From positions 1 through 6,405 of the forward strand of contig CAMLKQ010000131.1 of the NCBI GenBank assembly GCA_946480585.1: DNA of 6,405 nucleotides. The letters are read 5' to 3'. The first letter of the stretch is position 1. Each line of letters opens with the position of its first letter. The position numbers and the translations under genes were made by a program. The notes below the pieces were generated by a model. The model ran no database searches, was not told the origin of the DNA, and saw nothing but the letters and a program-made list of their open reading frames with translations. Below are positions 4,169 through 6,405 of this stretch, in pieces. The DNA comes from an uncultured Kangiella sp. GTDB lineage: Bacteria; Pseudomonadota; Gammaproteobacteria; Enterobacterales; DSM-103792.

Positions 4169-6405
4169 ATGGCCAATGCGGTGTTAGTTTCTTCTTTTGC
4201 TGGGCGCCTTTCGCCTGTTGTTGCCGGCGTTACGGCCGCGCTGTTGCCGGCGGTTGGCCATGCAGCCGATGCGGTGCTGACGGTTTCGGCTTCCGGCATG
4301 TTGCTGGTCGCCGGGATTCTGACCGGTGTGCTGTTCTGGGAACGGCGCAATCGGCAACAGCGCGAGCGTGAGTGGCAACAACTGCAAACCACCCGCGAAC
4401 ATTTGCAATCGGCGCTCTGGGGTTCCGGCGACGGCGTCTGGGATTGGGATCTCAAATCAGCTGTCATCACCCGCATGGGCGTGGCCGAGATGCTGGGTTA
4501 CGCCGCCCACGAGCTGGCGCCAACCAGCAGCGCCATGTTCAACCTCATTCATCCCGATGATCGTGAGCGCGTGCTGCGCAGCATTGGCGGCCATCTGGCT
4601 GGTCGGCGTGACAATTTCGAACTTGAATACCGCGTGCGCACCAAACAGGGCGACTGGTGTTGGGTGCTTGATCGCGGCCGGCTGTTGGCGCGCGATGAAA
4701 ATGGCGCTCCGGCCCGTTTCGCCGGCACCACCCGCAACATCACGGCGCACAAACACATTGAACAAGAATTGCAGTTGTCGGCCACCGTGCTCGACAACAT
4801 GGCCGAATGCGTGGTGATCACCGATACCGCGTTTCGCATTCTGCGAGTCAATCAGGCCTTCACACGGCAGTTTGGTTACGAGCCCATTGAAGTCATTGGC
4901 GCGGAAACCGCGCTGTTCAACTCCAGTCAGCACGAAGCCGAATTTTATCAACACGTGCGCGAACAGCTGGCGGTTGAAGGGCGCTGGCTCGGCGAGCTGT
5001 GGCAGCGCTTGAAGGATGGCAGCGAACGGCTGATGTCGCTGGATCTGCAATCGGTGACCGATCAGCTTACCGGTACCCGTTGTTACGTCGGCGTGCTGGC
5101 CGATGTTACCGAGCGGCGCCGCGCCGAGAACGAGCTGCGTTATCTCGCCAATTACGATTTCCTGACCGGCTTGCCAAACCGCAACCAGTTCCAGGAGCGC
5201 CTGCATCAGGCAATCCAGCAACCGAACACGCCAGCGTTCGCGCTGTTGTTCCTTGATGTCGATCACTTCAAGCACATCAACGACACGCTGGGTCACACCC
5301 ACGGTGACAGTCTGCTGCAACAGGTGGCAACCCGGCTGCGCCAGAGCGTCGCCGATGACACGCTGGTGGCGCGACTCGGCGGTGACGAATTCATCGTGCT
5401 GCTGCCGGGTGATATCAATCAGGCCGAGAATCTGGCGGCGCGCATCATTGACGTGTTCAAGGACCCGTTCCTGATCGCCAATCAGGAGATCGGGGTATCG
5501 CCGAGCATCGGCATCAGCTTGTATCCACAGCACGGTCTCGATGCCAGCACGCTGCTGAAATTTGCCGATATCGCCATGTACCGCGCCAAGCATCGCGGCC
5601 GCGGCACCTGGCAGGTCTATGAGCAAGACATGGACGAGCCGGCCGCGCGGCGCCTGCAACTCGAGTCGGCACTGCGTCGGGCACTGGAGCGTGATGAACT
5701 CGAGCTCTGGTTCCAGCCGCGCTGGGATCTCGCCGAAAACAAGGTCACCGGTTTTGAAGCGCTGGTGCGCTGGCAGTCGAGCACGCTCGGTGCGATTCCA
5801 CCGGATGAGTTCATCGCCATCGCCGAAGACAGTGGCCTCATCGAAGCAATCGGAGATTGGGTGCTGCGCGAAGCTTGCCGTGAAGCTGCCAGCTGGCAGC
5901 AACAAGGCAAGCCGTGGCGGGTCTCGGTCAACCTGAGCGCGCGGCAATTGCAGCGTACCGATTTGCCGGAACGGGTCAGCGCCATGCTGCGCGAATTCGG
6001 CCTGAAACCTCAGACCCTTGAACTTGAACTGACCGAAACCCTGCTGTTGTCAGCGCCGCTGCATCACCTGCCGCTGCAGGCGCTGCGTGCGCTCGGCGTA
6101 CGGCTGGCGCTCGATGATTTCGGCACCGGCTATTCGGCATTCGCTTATTTGCGCCGCTACGGTTTCGACACCCTGAAAATCGCTCGCGATTTCGTCACCG
6201 ACATGGATCGCGATGCCAGCGCGGTCGCCATTGCCGCGACCTTGATCGAACTCGGCCACAAACTCGGCATGACCGTGGTAGCCGAAGGTGTCGAGAACAG
6301 CGTGCAGCGCGAGCGACTGCGCCAGCTCGGCTGTGAAGAAGTGCAAGGCTATTTCGTTGGCGTGCCGGTACCGGCCTCGGATTTGCGGCGGGATTTGCCG
6401 GAAAT
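4169..6405 (+). CDS. Membrane-anchored PAS-PAS-GGDEF-EAL protein (c-di-GMP synthesis/breakdown), C-terminus cut
   Basis: 745 residues are visible and the frame is open at the right edge; since the EAL domain is nearly complete, probably only a short tail is missing. Order: signal-peptide-like N-terminus (hydrophobic to about residue 31, GHA-AD possible cleavage site); membrane helix about 41-57; charged coiled-coil-like linker (ERRNRQQREREW); PAS/PAC at about 78-192; second PAS/PAC at about 200-318; GGDEF at about 326-485; EAL at about 505-740. GGDEF catalytic residues are present: DVDHF at 363-367 and GGDEF at 404-408. The inhibitory RxxD site, expected at 396-399, reads ADDT, so product inhibition through it is unlikely. 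EAL residues present: E530 (EAL), the Asn of VNLS, the Glu of ELTE, D649-D650 (DDFGTG), K670, E706, E709 and Q726. The conserved KID motif reads KIA, so its Asp is Ala672. The ATG at 4169 directly follows an in-frame TAA. No good Shine-Dalgarno is visible. Confidence 0.93.
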   Translation, partial: MANAVLVSSFAGRLSPVVAGVTAALLPAVGHAADAVLTVSASGMLLVAGILTGVLFWERRNRQQREREWQQLQTTREHLQSALWGSGDGVWDWDLKSAVITRMGVAEMLGYAAHELAPTSSAMFNLIHPDDRERVLRSIGGHLAGRRDNFELEYRVRTKQGDWCWVLDRGRLLARDENGAPARFAGTTRNITAHKHIEQELQLSATVLDNMAECVVITDTAFRILRVNQAFTRQFGYEPIEVIGAETALFNSSQHEAEFYQHVREQLAVEGRWLGELWQRLKDGSERLMSLDLQSVTDQLTGTRCYVGVLADVTERRRAENELRYLANYDFLTGLPNRNQFQERLHQAIQQPNTPAFALLFLDVDHFKHINDTLGHTHGDSLLQQVATRLRQSVADDTLVARLGGDEFIVLLPGDINQAENLAARIIDVFKDPFLIANQEIGVSPSIGISLYPQHGLDASTLLKFADIAMYRAKHRGRGTWQVYEQDMDEPAARRLQLESALRRALERDELELWFQPRWDLAENKVTGFEALVRWQSSTLGAIPPDEFIAIAEDSGLIEAIGDWVLREACREAASWQQQGKPWRVSVNLSARQLQRTDLPERVSAMLREFGLKPQTLELELTETLLLSAPLHHLPLQALRALGVRLALDDFGTGYSAFAYLRRYGFDTLKIARDFVTDMDRDASAVAIAATLIELGHKLGMTVVAEGVENSVQRERLRQLGCEEVQGYFVGVPVPASDLRRDLPE

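Noticed and set aside
4457..5947. 496-residue open frame on the minus strand
   Set aside because: It is antisense to the PAS-GGDEF-EAL gene, whose plus-strand frame has clear domain motifs throughout. The antisense product has no recognisable domain and arises from GC-rich codon usage.

Overview
The window is about 6.4 kb of moderately GC-rich DNA (high fifties percent by eye). It looks like a chromosomal segment of a Gammaproteobacterium. The main reason is an ABC transporter pair that matches the Escherichia coli YadG/YadH pair over its full length, next to an hppA-type membrane pyrophosphatase and a PAS-PAS-GGDEF-EAL protein typical of environmental gammaproteobacteria. The species cannot be named from the sequence. 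Apart from the palindromes listed below I see no IS element, tRNA, rRNA, CRISPR array or obvious island boundary.

Layout, left to right. (1) 1-1214, minus strand: the N-terminal 404 residues of a membrane-bound, ion-pumping pyrophosphatase (hppA), cut by the left edge. (2) 1215-1842: a 628-bp gap between divergent genes. Its left part is the presumed hppA leader, which holds a clear Shine-Dalgarno and several perfect or near-perfect hairpins. Its right part is AT-richer and contains further inverted repeats but no convincing gene. (3) 1843-2196, plus strand: a 117-residue unrecognised protein with a CxxC pair, two membrane segments and a second CxxC pair. (4) 2206-2240: a 16-bp perfect-stem bidirectional terminator between convergent genes. 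(5) 2259-3985, minus strand: a two-gene operon, yadG-like ATPase then yadH-like ABC-2 permease, joined by an ATGA overlap. (6) 3986-4168: a divergent intergenic region with a sigma70-like promoter whose -10 lies inside a 27-bp near-palindrome. (7) 4169-6405, plus strand: a membrane-anchored PAS-PAS-GGDEF-EAL protein cut by the right edge, probably only a short way from its end.

The genes do not form one pathway. They look like four independent transcription units: energy conservation or PPi recycling, a small membrane protein, an ABC exporter, and c-di-GMP signalling. I found no candidate for a new multi-gene system. The points most worth a second look are the structured hppA leader, the zinc-ribbon-like two-TM small protein, the operator-like palindrome over the GGDEF-EAL promoter, and the altered KID motif plus missing inhibitory site in the GGDEF-EAL protein.
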